64,000 nucleotides of DNA, from NCBI GenBank assembly GCA_023415635.1, contig JAEZJV010000054.1, positions 1 through 64,000 of the forward strand, written 5' to 3'. The position numbers were made by a program, and so were the translations under genes. The notes beneath the pieces are model-generated. The model did no database searches and was not told the DNA's origin. It saw only the letters and a program-made list of their open reading frames with translations. The stretch is from Bacillota bacterium (lineage in GTDB: Bacteria > Bacillota > Clostridia > Lachnospirales > Lachnospiraceae). Position 1 is the stretch's first letter; every line of letters starts with the position of its first letter. Positions 51,018 to 60,339 of the stretch are shown in pieces.

Positions 51018-52181
51018 CTATTCAATCGCCTGTGTAACAAGATAATCAACAGTTTTCTCCCATAAAAGACTTTCCTTTACCTGTTCCTTGGTACCATAGT
51101 TCTGATAAAATTCATCCTCAGTCTTCACATCATACTTGTCCATATATTCCGCAATTCCTTCGGCATACTCATCGTCCGTCAGGGTTATGTTCTCAGCCTT
51201 GATTACGGAATTCAAAACCAACTCCTGTGCTGCTCTGCTCTGAGCAAAGGTCTTCTTCTGTTCATCATAGGAAGCCTGTGTCATACCGTTAGCCTCAATG
51301 AAAGCAGCCAAATCCATACCGTACATCTGAGCATACTGTGTATAGTAGCTTTCTAACTCATAGCCATAATAGTCGATCAAGGTCTGAGGATAGGATGAGA
51401 TTTTTGAGTCATTTACGATGGAGCTTATAATGCTGTTGATTTTGTTGTTCTCCATAGTTTCTTCGTTCGCAGCCACAAGCTCTGCACGGGTTCCTTCCCT
51501 ATATGCCGCAACGGTATCATAATCCGTATTGCTCTTTACATATTCATCATTTAACTCGGGTATTTTTTTAACCTTGATGGAATTAATGGTAACATTGAAT
51601 ACAACGGCTTTGCCTGCAAGGTCTTCTGAAGGATATTCCTTCGGGAAAGTAAGATCCAGCTTAACCTTGTCACCAATCTTATGATCTATCAGACCATCCT
51701 CAAAGCCTGTTATAAATTTACCAGAACCGATCTCTAGGTCATAGCCTTGCGCGGTACCACCATCAAAGGCCACACCATCCTTTAGACCTTCATAATCGAT
51801 ATTAACGATATCATCCTTCTGAACTGCTCTATCCTTTACCTCTTCTTCAGTTGCATTCGCCGCCAGCTCGTCCTGTATTGCTTGATCCACATCTTCATCT
51901 GTAACTTCTAATTTATCGTAGGTAGCTTTCACACCCTTATATTGACCTAAGGTGATATAATCATTCACTTCATATGCTTCTCTGACAGGAGCTTGTATTG
52001 CTTGAGCTGGCTGTTCAGAATCACCGGTGGTATTCTCAGCTGCTTCTGTTACCTTAGCTGCATCGTTCGCGCTGTCCGTAGTCGCTTTATCCAGCTCACT
52101 CGCTACATCCTTTTTCCCGCATCCCCAAGCAAACATCAGCATACTTAAACCTATTATCAATAACAAAACTTTCTTCTTCAT
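51018..52181 (-). CDS. Lipoprotein peptidyl-prolyl isomerase, trigger-factor-like
   Basis: A 387-aa lipoprotein. The signal peptide ends in a lipobox near MFAWGC (Cys21 would be lipidated), then comes an acidic linker. From about residue 75 it looks like a trigger-factor pair of domains: an FKBP isomerase (VQKDDIVNIDYEGLKDG, ITGFEDGLIDHKIGD) and a helical chaperone region to the end. It probably helps exported proteins fold at the outer face of the membrane. It lies 22 bases from the YgiQ gene on the same strand, and GGAAAGGAT precedes the ATG. Confidence 0.9.
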   Translation of the reverse strand: MKKKVLLLIIGLSMLMFAWGCGKKDVASELDKATTDSANDAAKVTEAAENTTGDSEQPAQAIQAPVREAYEVNDYITLGQYKGVKATYDKLEVTDEDVDQAIQDELAANATEEEVKDRAVQKDDIVNIDYEGLKDGVAFDGGTAQGYDLEIGSGKFITGFEDGLIDHKIGDKVKLDLTFPKEYPSEDLAGKAVVFNVTINSIKVKKIPELNDEYVKSNTDYDTVAAYREGTRAELVAANEETMENNKINSIISSIVNDSKISSYPQTLIDYYGYELESYYTQYAQMYGMDLAAFIEANGMTQASYDEQKKTFAQSRAAQELVLNSVIKAENITLTDDEYAEGIAEYMDKYDVKTEDEFYQNYGTKEQVKESLLWEKTVDYLVTQAIE

Positions 52182-52374
52182 TATATTATCCTTTCCTCTT
52201 CAATCCGGTTAAGTCCTATATTGTCCGGAACGATATTTTCAGTGCTATATTTCGTTATATCATATTCCAGCCGAAAAAGAAAGTAAAATTCAAAATTTCC
52301 ATAATTATCTCATGATGATTTCACCGTTTTATTCCGGTTATTGCACCCTCTATTGAAGGGTCAAATAAATAAAT

Positions 52375-52431
52375 AAAAAGACCTCGGTTATTGCAGCCCT
52401 TCCTTCGGATAGGATCTGCAGCAGCCGAGGT
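52375..52431 (-). terminator. darA terminator
   Basis: ACCTCGG (52381-52387) pairs with CCGAGGT (52425-52431), extended inside by TGCAG/CTGCA. The minus strand then reads CTTTTTATTT. It ends the darA transcript 25 bases after the stop. Confidence 0.85.
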
Positions 52432-52455
52432 AATCTCTATTCCTTCTTCGTACTT

Positions 52456-52773
52456 CTAAATCTTAATAAACCTATCAACATCTGTGACAAAGATGGTCGC
52501 ACCGCCTACATTCACGACAACATTCATGGAAGCATATTCTATCGCTCCGACCGGATTAGATATAATCTGCTGCCTCGGTCCGCATTCCTTCTTCACAATA
52601 TCTATAACATGATCTACCTTATCTTCATCGGTACCTATCATGAGGGTTGTATTCCCCTCTCTCAGGAAGCCTCCCGTACTCGCCAGCTTGGTAACATAGA
52701 AGCCCTGCTTATTCAATGCTTCCGTTACATAGCTGCTGTCAACATTACGGACGATTACGTATATTAACTTCAT
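52456..52773 (-). CDS. darA: Cyclic di-AMP receptor DarA (PstA family, PII-like)
   Basis: A 105-aa PII-like protein, start MKLIYVIVRNVDSSYVTEAL, with the family loop ASTGGFLREGNTTLMIG (about 31-47) and C-terminal VVVNVGGATIFVTDVD, so cyclic di-AMP binding residues appear present. Targets are unknown. The start is ATG 52773, with GGAAGG about 11 nt upstream. The open frame extends 18 codons further but without a ribosome site. It has its own terminator. Confidence 0.93.
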   Translation of the reverse strand: MKLIYVIVRNVDSSYVTEALNKQGFYVTKLASTGGFLREGNTTLMIGTDEDKVDHVIDIVKKECGPRQQIISNPVGAIEYASMNVVVNVGGATIFVTDVDRFIKI

Positions 52774-52947
52774 ATAAACCACATCCTTCCTATCATATAA
52801 CCCGCTAAGGGAAATCTGTAAAGGCATATAAATTTACACTCCATAACAGAAGCTTCTGCTCCTTAAATAATTATAGTATATAGACACTGGAAAGTAAAGT
52901 CAAATTCCCTTGTCTAAAACGCTGAATCCTTCGGCTTTTTAGCAAGG

Positions 52948-53065
52948 AAAAAGCTGTCACAACAGCATTACAGCCTCGTCGCCGGCCTTGAAACCATCTA
53001 TATGAATTTTACTTGTTGTTAGGCGAAGCCAGTAACCGCGCTGCAGTCGTGGCTTCTTTGAATAC
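52948..53065 (-). ncRNA. Possible small RNA or gene remnant between darA and ileS
   Basis: A GC-richer island in a 523-bp gap (52774-53296). On the minus strand a TATAAT lies near 53076-53071, a hairpin GAAGCCA/TGGCTTC spans about 53014-53056, and GCTGT-TGTG-ACAGC (52966-52953) followed by TTTTT is a clean short terminator. Together these fit a ~115-nt transcript. A 38-codon frame without a start codon also runs across it and stops in the terminator loop, so a decayed gene end is the alternative. The rest of the gap shows nothing. Confidence 0.35.
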
Positions 53066-53215
53066 TTATGATTATATTATACAGAGTAAATATGTTCATT
53101 CTATTACCGATTCATGAATTAATTATGAAGAAAAAATATTCCTTTCATAAAAGGCACAGTACCAATGGCTCTTTATCTGACATTGCCCTGCCACCGGCGG
53201 TCCATAAAATCTTAA

Positions 53216-53257
53216 GACAAAAGGGGCTGCCGCTTCCTGAAAAAGCTCCAGCCCCTT
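53216..53257 (-). terminator. ileS terminator
   Basis: AAGGGGCTG (53221-53229) pairs with CAGCCCCTT (53249-53257), with an inner GCTT/AAGC. The minus strand continues with a short T-run. It lies 40 bases after the ileS stop. Confidence 0.85.
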
Positions 53258-53296
53258 ACTTATTTATTTCGTGTTTGTTCTAATGCTATGCTGCTC

Positions 53297-56200
53297 CTAT
53301 AGCTTTTCTACACCGAGGATTACCTCCTCGCCGTTTACATTCCATTCCTTTGTAAAGCCCTGCCCTTTATCAAACACCAGCTCCTTCGCCAATACCTGAG
53401 CTTTAATCTCTTCGGTATTTCGGAGAAAAATTCCCTTGATCCGTTCATTGCCACTCTGGGATACACGGATTTGATCCATGACCTCGAAGCCCGCTTCCTT
53501 ACGCATAGTCTGAATCTTACTGATGATTTCATTTACAAAGCCCTCCTCTATGAGAGCCTCGTTAAGATTGGTATCCAGTACAACGGTAATACCATGGTCG
53601 GAATCAGATATAAATCCCTCGGTCTGAGCAGCCTCAATCAGCAGATCCTCCTTATCCAGCACCGCTTCCACACCTTCTAAGTTAATCTTCAACTGTCCGG
53701 TAGCATTAATTTCATCCATTGCCTTGTTACCGTTCAATTCTGCCAGTATGGTACGAATTACGCCGATTTGCTTGCCAAACTTCGGGCCCAGGGTCTTAAG
53801 CTGAGGCTTGAAGCTATATGAGGTAAAGTTTCGAACATCCTTCGTAAATACGACTTCCTTTACGTTTAACTCCTCAGCGATAATTGCAGTATAGAATTCG
53901 GAGACTTCCTTATCAGCCTTAACATACATCTTACCAATCGGCTGTCTGTTCTTGATGTTGGCGGCATTTCTGCAGGCACGCCCGAGAACAACCACCTCAA
54001 GCACTTCTTCCATGTCTGCTTCCAGTTCAGCATCAATCCAAGCTTCATTGTAAACCGGATAATCACACAGATGAATACTCTTCGGAGCATTCTTATCCAC
54101 CTTACGTACCAAATTCTGATAGATGTCCTCTGTCATAAACGGGATGAATGGTGCGGATAGCTTGCTTACGGTAACCAGCGCGGTATATAAAGTCATATAA
54201 GCATTTATCTTATCCTGGGGCATTCCCTTCGTCCAGAAACGTTCTCTGCTTCTTCTCACGTACCAGTTGGATAGTTCATCAACAAAATTAGCCAGAAGAC
54301 GTGCTGCTTCCGTAATCTGGTAATCCTCAAGTAGCCCGTCTACAGCTTTCACGAGGGTGTTCAGTCTTGAAAGAAGCCATTTATCCATAACCGGAAGCTT
54401 ATCATATTCCAGAGTGTACTCGGTTGTATCAAAATTATCGATATTCGCATAAAGCACAAAGAAAGCATAGGTATTCCAAAGAGTGCCCATGAATTTTCTC
54501 TGTCCCTCGGTTACTGCACCGTGATGGAAACGATTCGGCAGCCATAGGGCTGAATTGATATAAAAATACCAACGGATAGCATCAGCACCGTGTCTGTCAA
54601 GTGCATCAAAAGGATCTACGGCATTCCCCTTAGATTTGGACATCTTCTGACCGTTCTCATCCTGCACATGTCCCAATACGATTACATTCTTAAAAGGTGC
54701 CTTGTTAAAGATGAGCGTAGAGATTGCAAGCAGAGAGTAGAACCATCCTCTGGTCTGATCAACCGCTTCACTGATAAAATCAGCCGGGAAATTATCCTCG
54801 AAAATCTCTTTGTTCTCAAAAGGATAGTGCCATTGCGCAAACGGCATAGATCCAGAATCGTACCAGCAGTCGATTACCGGATTTACACGCGTCATCTGCT
54901 TGCCGCATTCCGGACACTTGATGGTAACAGCATCAATAAAGGGTCTATGAAGCTCAATATCGTCCGGACAATTATCGGACATGGATTTTAATTCTTCAAT
55001 ACTGCCGATACAATGGCGGTGTCCGTCCTCACACTCCCAGATCGGAAGTGGGGTACCCCAATAGCGGTCCCGAGAAAGACCCCAGTCCTGCACATTCTTC
55101 AGCCAATCACCGAAACGACCCTGGCCAATGCTTTCCGGCATCCAGTTAATTGTATTATTATTGGCAATCAGCTCATCCTTAACTGCCGTCATCTTAATGA
55201 ACCAGGATTCTCTTGCATAGTAAATCAACGGTGTATCACAACGCCAGCAGAAGGGATAGCTGTGTTCAAATTTCAGTATTTTAAAGAGCAGCTTCTTATG
55301 GGCCAGCATCTTCATAATCGGCTCATCTGCTTTTTTACAGAACATACCAGCAAAGTCTGTTGCTTCCGCTTTGAATTCTCCCTTACCGTCAATCAGCTGT
55401 ACAAAGGGAAGGTCATAGCCTTTACCGACGCGGGAATCGTCCTCGCCGAAGGCAGGTGCGATATGAACCACACCGGTACCGTCCGATAAGGTTACGTAAC
55501 TGTCACAGGTAACATAATATCCCTTTTTGTCCAGCTTGGCATAATCGAATAATGGCTCATATTCTTTGTATTCTAAGTCCTTTCCGGTATAAGTTTCTTC
55601 AATCTCATAATCGCCCTCAAGAACGCTTAGCAACGCCTCTGCCAGAATATAATGCTCTGTCGCAGCAGCCACCGCCTGTACCTGAGCGTGGTTGTCTTCA
55701 TCGTGAGAATGTCCGCAGGAACAGGTTCCGTCCTTCTTCAGTACATTACCCTTCTCATCAACTTCTACCTTTACCTTGACATAGGTCTCTACAGGGTTCA
55801 CACAGAGAGCTACATTGGAGGGAAGCGTCCAAGGCGTAGTGGTCCAGGCAAGGATATATTCGTCCTGGGTTCCCTTTACACGGAATTTTGCGATGATGGA
55901 TTTTTCCTTCACATCCTTATAGCCTTGTGCAACCTCATGGCTGGATAACGGAGTTCCGCATCTCGGGCAATAGGGAACAATCTTGAAACCCTTATAAAGC
56001 AGTCCCTTATCCCAAATCTGTTTCAACGACCACCATTCGGATTCAATATAACTATTGTGATAAGTAACATACGGGTTATCCATATCTGCCCAGAAGCCGA
56101 CTGTTCCGGAGAAATCCTCCCACATACCCTTATACTTCCATACACTTTCCTTACATTCCTGAAGGAACGGCTCCAGACCATACTCCTCGATCTGCTCCTT

Positions 56201-56512
56201 TCCATCGATACCAAGCTTTTTCTCAACCTCCAGCTCTACCGGAAGCCCGTGGGTATCCCAACCAGCCTTACGAAGAACCTGATAGCCCTTCATGGTTCTG
56301 TATCTCGGAATCATATCCTTAATTACTCTCGTCAGCACATGCCCGATATGCGGCTTTCCATTCGCCGTCGGGGGACCGTCATAGAAGGTATATGTCTCTC
56401 CATTCTTACGTTCCTCAATGCTGGCTTCGAATATTTTATTTTCCTGCCAGAACTTTAATACCTTCTTTTCGCGGTCGACAAAGTTTAAATCGGTTGATAC
56501 CTTATCGTACAT
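53297..56512 (-). CDS. ileS: Isoleucyl-tRNA synthetase
   Basis: A 1071-aa class Ia synthetase that charges tRNA-Ile. It has the HIGH-type motif PHIGHV (in GPPTANGKPHIGHVL), an editing domain (WTTTPWTLPSN), KMSKSKGN and a C-terminal anticodon-binding part. The length and the lack of a second zinc finger fit the long (eukaryote-like, often mupirocin-resistant) IleS type. AGGAGG lies 7 nt before the ATG at 56512. It is controlled by a T-box leader and has its own terminator. Confidence 0.96.
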   Translation of the reverse strand: MYDKVSTDLNFVDREKKVLKFWQENKIFEASIEERKNGETYTFYDGPPTANGKPHIGHVLTRVIKDMIPRYRTMKGYQVLRKAGWDTHGLPVELEVEKKLGIDGKEQIEEYGLEPFLQECKESVWKYKGMWEDFSGTVGFWADMDNPYVTYHNSYIESEWWSLKQIWDKGLLYKGFKIVPYCPRCGTPLSSHEVAQGYKDVKEKSIIAKFRVKGTQDEYILAWTTTPWTLPSNVALCVNPVETYVKVKVEVDEKGNVLKKDGTCSCGHSHDEDNHAQVQAVAAATEHYILAEALLSVLEGDYEIEETYTGKDLEYKEYEPLFDYAKLDKKGYYVTCDSYVTLSDGTGVVHIAPAFGEDDSRVGKGYDLPFVQLIDGKGEFKAEATDFAGMFCKKADEPIMKMLAHKKLLFKILKFEHSYPFCWRCDTPLIYYARESWFIKMTAVKDELIANNNTINWMPESIGQGRFGDWLKNVQDWGLSRDRYWGTPLPIWECEDGHRHCIGSIEELKSMSDNCPDDIELHRPFIDAVTIKCPECGKQMTRVNPVIDCWYDSGSMPFAQWHYPFENKEIFEDNFPADFISEAVDQTRGWFYSLLAISTLIFNKAPFKNVIVLGHVQDENGQKMSKSKGNAVDPFDALDRHGADAIRWYFYINSALWLPNRFHHGAVTEGQRKFMGTLWNTYAFFVLYANIDNFDTTEYTLEYDKLPVMDKWLLSRLNTLVKAVDGLLEDYQITEAARLLANFVDELSNWYVRRSRERFWTKGMPQDKINAYMTLYTALVTVSKLSAPFIPFMTEDIYQNLVRKVDKNAPKSIHLCDYPVYNEAWIDAELEADMEEVLEVVVLGRACRNAANIKNRQPIGKMYVKADKEVSEFYTAIIAEELNVKEVVFTKDVRNFTSYSFKPQLKTLGPKFGKQIGVIRTILAELNGNKAMDEINATGQLKINLEGVEAVLDKEDLLIEAAQTEGFISDSDHGITVVLDTNLNEALIEEGFVNEIISKIQTMRKEAGFEVMDQIRVSQSGNERIKGIFLRNTEEIKAQVLAKELVFDKGQGFTKEWNVNGEEVILGVEKL

Positions 56513-56721
56513 ACAAATCCTCCTAAATAATAATATAATAAAGGGTTTTTGGAGGAGCTAGCCTCCTAATCATATTTCATGCTGTCTTATCTTATATTCT
56601 GTACCTGCGGAAGTCTTCTATTCCTTTCTTCCGGCTTTTTACTTTACAACTAATCATCGTATCTGTTTTACAATAGCATTTACGATTAGCTTTTCTGTAC
56701 AGGACATACTATCCTGTAGAT

Positions 56722-57025
56722 AAAAAAAGCTCTCATCCGAAATAGGATGAGAGCAGCTGCTTTCATTTAACCACCTGTTTCACGTACTCTGTCTCGGCAA
56801 CCGCACAATAGGGATGGGAAATCCGCTTACCTTGGACATTTATACATTATCTATATAACGGTAGATACCGGCTTAACCTACTCAGCCAATATCCGACACG
56901 CCTTTGGGTCTTGCAACTAGGGAGTGATTTTCAGTCATACACTACTGATACCGGGCTTACACTACCCCCGGCTCGCTGCGACGTTTGTTATATGCTTACT
57001 CTCTCCGTCAACGTTATTATCAATT
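56722..57025 (-). promoter_or_regulatory. T-box leader of ileS (isoleucine specifier ATC)
   Basis: The ~300-nt minus-strand leader begins with the T-box start GACGGAGAGAGTAA, then stem I with GCGAGCCGGGGGTAGTG and AAGCCCGGT. The specifier loop reads GAAAATCACT with ATC (Ile) at 56928-56926. Near the 3' end ACAGGTGGTTAAATGAAAGC holds the tRNA-binding TGGT (56773-56770), but the usual ACCGCG part is degenerate. A terminator follows: GCTCTCATCC/GGATGAGAGC (56729-56754) and T7. Uncharged tRNA-Ile should favour readthrough. Confidence 0.87.
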
Positions 57026-57031
57026 TTCATT

Positions 57032-57060
57032 ATGATAGTATAAATTTCTCCTAATGTCAA
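57032..57060 (-). promoter_or_regulatory. ileS T-box promoter
   Basis: Minus strand: TTGACA (57060-57055), 17-bp spacer, TATCAT (57037-57032), about 7 bases before the T-box start. Confidence 0.75.
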
Positions 57061-57297
57061 TACTTTTCTTCTATTTGAAGCTGTTTAAAAAGCCCTTTTA
57101 AGTATAGGAGACCACCTACAGACTGGTTGATAATATGATAATAGAACAACGATACAATTTATTATATATATTACTTTACATTTCTCACCCTTTAGCTACT
57201 GTTATCCCTTTTTGTTAATATATAATATCACCTACCTGACCTATATTCGCTGTGTGTTCTTATGAAATAAAAAATAGTATTCATGACGATTGACTGC

Positions 57298-57326
57298 TTG
57301 ACTTCTCTTTGATTCTGGTATATGTT
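57298..57326 (+). promoter_or_regulatory. Possible promoter of the nicotinate phosphoribosyltransferase gene
   Basis: TTGACT (57298-57303), 17-bp spacer, TATGTT (57321-57326). A small hairpin CTGCC-ATTT-GGCAG (57373-57386) follows in the leader just before the ribosome site. Between the ileS promoter and this one the sequence is AT-rich with no gene. Confidence 0.5.
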
Positions 57327-57399
57327 TTGATATGGTATTATTATTTCACTGTTTAACATCATACATGGGAAGCTGCCATTTGGCAGTATGGAGGTTATC

Positions 57400-58854
57400 A
57401 TGGGTAAACAGAATTTGACATTATTAACTGATTTTTATGAGCTCACAATGATGCAGGGCTATTACAATAATAAGAATAACGAGACCGTAATCTTTGATGT
57501 ATTCTACCGGGAGAATCCCAGTGGAGGCGGATATGCCATCTGCGCCGGGTTGGAACAGGTAATTGAATATATCAAAGCACTAAGCTTTTCCCAAGAGGAT
57601 ATTGCATACTTAAGAAGCCTTAATATATTTCAGGAGAGCTTTCTTTCTTATTTAAGAGATTTCCGCTTTACCGGAGATATTTATGCGATTCCCGAGGGCA
57701 CCGTTGTATTTCCGATGGAGCCATTGGTAAAGGTCATTGCTCCAATCATGGAAGCTCAGCTAATCGAAACCGCATTGCTTAATATCATTAATCATCAGAG
57801 TCTCATTGCTACCAAGGCCTCCCGTGTGGTCTATGCCGCTGGAGGGCAGTCAGTAATGGAATTCGGACTCAGAAGAGCACAGGGTCCGGATGCCGGAACC
57901 CTAGGCGCCAGAGCAGCTGTAATCGGCGGTTGTATCGGTACCAGCAACGTCTTATCCGCCAAGCTCTACGATCTTCCGGCACTTGGAACACATGCTCATA
58001 GCTGGATTATGAGCTTTGATGATGAGCTTTCCGCTTTCCGTAAATATGCGGAACTATACCCGCAGAATACCACGTTGCTTGTTGATACCTATGATACCCT
58101 ACGTAGTGGTGTTCCTAACGCCATCAAGGTTTTTGAAGAGCTTCGTGCAGCAAACAGAATGCCTGAGAAATATGGCATTCGGCTCGACAGTGGCGACCTT
58201 GCCTATCTGTCTAAGAAAGCCCGGAAAATGCTTGATGAAGCAGGCTTTACTGAGGCAAAAATTACAGCCTCCAGTGATTTAGATGAATATCTTATCGATT
58301 CTTTAAAGACCCAGGGTGCTAAAATTGACTCCTGGGGTGTCGGAACCAAGCTGATAACCTCAAGAGACTGCCCTGCCTTCGGCGGTGTCTATAAGCTTGC
58401 TGCCATACAAAGGAACGGACAATTCATACCCAAGATCAAGCTTTCTGAAAATCAATGGAAGATTACCAACCCAGGCAATAAGAAAATTATACGTATCTAT
58501 GAAAAAGAAAGTGGCAAGGTCAAGGCAGATCTGATTGCTCTCGCGGATGAGACTTTTTCTGAAAGCGAAAGACTCCTGTTGTTCGACCCTCATGCAACCT
58601 GGAAGAAGACCTACCTGGAACCTTATACCTATACCATGCGTGATCTGCTGGTTCCGATTTTTCTTGCCGGAAAATGCGTCTATACCTCCCCCTCTGTCAT
58701 GGAGATCAGGGAATACTGCCTAAAAGAGCAGGATTCCTTATGGGATGAGGCAAGGCGATTGATCAATCCTCATATCGTATATGTAGACCTCTCTGTAAAA
58801 TTATACCGTATGAAGACTGAGCTTTTGGACAGCCTGGTAGAAGGAGTCAACTAG
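57400..58854 (+). CDS. pncB: Nicotinate phosphoribosyltransferase
   Basis: A 484-aa enzyme that joins nicotinate to PRPP in NAD salvage, usually with ATP hydrolysis. Family landmarks are LLTDFYELTMMQGYYN at the start, MEFGLRRAQGPDAG (about 164-177), IGTSNVLSAKLYDLPALGTHAHSW with the phosphohistidine-region His, and the PRPP-site Asp/Ser segment GIRLDSGDLAYLS. The start is ATG 57400, because GGAGG (57390-57394) lies 5 nt upstream; an ATG four codons earlier overlaps that site. The gene stands alone. Confidence 0.94.
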   Translation: MGKQNLTLLTDFYELTMMQGYYNNKNNETVIFDVFYRENPSGGGYAICAGLEQVIEYIKALSFSQEDIAYLRSLNIFQESFLSYLRDFRFTGDIYAIPEGTVVFPMEPLVKVIAPIMEAQLIETALLNIINHQSLIATKASRVVYAAGGQSVMEFGLRRAQGPDAGTLGARAAVIGGCIGTSNVLSAKLYDLPALGTHAHSWIMSFDDELSAFRKYAELYPQNTTLLVDTYDTLRSGVPNAIKVFEELRAANRMPEKYGIRLDSGDLAYLSKKARKMLDEAGFTEAKITASSDLDEYLIDSLKTQGAKIDSWGVGTKLITSRDCPAFGGVYKLAAIQRNGQFIPKIKLSENQWKITNPGNKKIIRIYEKESGKVKADLIALADETFSESERLLLFDPHATWKKTYLEPYTYTMRDLLVPIFLAGKCVYTSPSVMEIREYCLKEQDSLWDEARRLINPHIVYVDLSVKLYRMKTELLDSLVEGVN

Positions 58855-58996
58855 TACATTTACTTGTTTTGGCATAAAAATTACAATTAATCCTACTTCA
58901 TTTTTATCTATGTTGTGTTATACTATATGTAATAACCCTAGACAAATGAAAAGCAGATCACCCTTCCCGTCCTAATGTACGAAAGGAGTTATTGTT

Positions 58997-60265
58997 TTGA
59001 AGAAAAAGACTCTATTCACTGTAATCTCAACCACAACCGCCATAATTCTTGTGAGCGGAGCCGTAGTTTTACGGATTGCTCATGTGAGCGGAGATCCCGA
59101 AAAAGCTTCGGCTCTTGCATCCGTACCCGGCTTGTCTGATGTGGAAAAGGGATATGGTGACTATACATATATCCCACCGGTACCTGCAGATCAAACTCCC
59201 AAGGAGGATCCCTCCGAGGCTAAAACGGAGCCGGAGGTTACTGAAGAACCCTTTATACCGGCCACAGAGATGGATTTAGATCCCACCAGCATAACCGTAT
59301 TTGTTAATAAAGAATATGCCTTACCAAAGGACTATGTACCGGCAAAATTAGTTACCCCAAATGTCATATTTAATCTGATTACATATGACGAGCGCACTTT
59401 GATGCGCCCGGAGGCAGCCGATGCCTTGGAGCAGTTATTTGCTGCTGCAAAGAAGGATCGTGTTACTCTGTACGGTATCTCAGCATATCGCTCCTATAAA
59501 CGGCAGACTTCCATATTCAAAAATAACATTGTGAAAAAAGGTAAGACCTATACCCTGCGTTATTCGGCCGTCCCCGGTACCAGCGAACACCAAACCGGTC
59601 TTGCGATAGACGTATCGGCTAAGTCACAAAATTTCAAACTGGATAATACCTTCGCCAACTCTCCCGAGGGCAAATGGCTGGAGGCAAATGCTCACCGTTT
59701 CGGTTATATCATCCGGTATTCCGAAGGCAATGAGGAAATAACCGGTTATGCCTTTGAACCCTGGCATATCCGCTATGTCGGTAAAGCTTTGGCCAGTTAT
59801 CTTTATACCAACCAAATGACTCTGGAGGAGTACTATGATTATACTCCGAGTCCGGATTTTGATTTTGAGGCAAAATATGCCAGCATTATTAATTATAAAC
59901 CTCCGACAAAGGTAACTCCGGCTCCTGTTACCGGATCCTCCGTTGTGATCGGTGCTAACGGTGAAATTATCGACCAAAGCCTGGACGAGGAATATCCGGA
60001 TGAGGAATATCCGGATGAGGAATATTCCGACGAAGAACCTGACGACGCAGAGGATACTAAACCTAATCCGACAAAGGCTCCACAGGAGAAGCCTTCACCA
60101 TCTTCCGCACCGACAGTTACTCCAAAACCCAAAGCAACAACGGCCCCGACAGTAACACCGACACCGGCTATAGAATCAACACCGACTGAGGCGTCATCAG
60201 TCACGGAAACTCCGGTACCCACAGAAATCCCTGAGCCTACAATTTCGGAAGCTCCTATGGATTAA
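58997..60265 (+). CDS. VanY-type D-alanyl-D-alanine carboxypeptidase, exported
   Basis: A 422-aa envelope peptidase that trims terminal D-Ala from peptidoglycan. It has a signal anchor (about 5-27), a Pro/Glu-rich linker, then an M15B/VanY domain (about 120-285) with zinc and catalytic residues in SEHQTGLAIDVS and FEPWHIRYVG. The C-terminal ~110 residues form an acidic then Pro/Thr-rich tail, including three YPDEE-type units encoded by 15-bp DNA repeats. It starts with TTG, 8 nt after AAAGGAG. An extended -10 (TGTTATACT, to 58924) lies upstream. No vancomycin-resistance genes are near, so it is a housekeeping wall enzyme. Confidence 0.92.
   Translation: MKKKTLFTVISTTTAIILVSGAVVLRIAHVSGDPEKASALASVPGLSDVEKGYGDYTYIPPVPADQTPKEDPSEAKTEPEVTEEPFIPATEMDLDPTSITVFVNKEYALPKDYVPAKLVTPNVIFNLITYDERTLMRPEAADALEQLFAAAKKDRVTLYGISAYRSYKRQTSIFKNNIVKKGKTYTLRYSAVPGTSEHQTGLAIDVSAKSQNFKLDNTFANSPEGKWLEANAHRFGYIIRYSEGNEEITGYAFEPWHIRYVGKALASYLYTNQMTLEEYYDYTPSPDFDFEAKYASIINYKPPTKVTPAPVTGSSVVIGANGEIIDQSLDEEYPDEEYPDEEYSDEEPDDAEDTKPNPTKAPQEKPSPSSAPTVTPKPKATTAPTVTPTPAIESTPTEASSVTETPVPTEIPEPTISEAPMD
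59984..60028 (+). repeat. Three 15-bp tandem repeats inside the VanY gene
   Basis: Units GACGAGGAATATCCG, GATGAGGAATATCCG and GATGAGGAATATTCC in frame code for DEEYP-type units in the acidic tail. Copy number may vary between strains by slippage. Confidence 0.9.
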
Positions 60266-60339
60266 TTTTTTCTTGTAATTTATGAAATCATGTATGAATG
60301 ATGGATGATAAAACATAATAGATATATGGGAGGATTTTT

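Noticed and set aside
53068..53283. 71-codon plus-strand open frame between darA and ileS
   Set aside because: It runs through the ileS terminator, has no ribosome site and an atypical composition.
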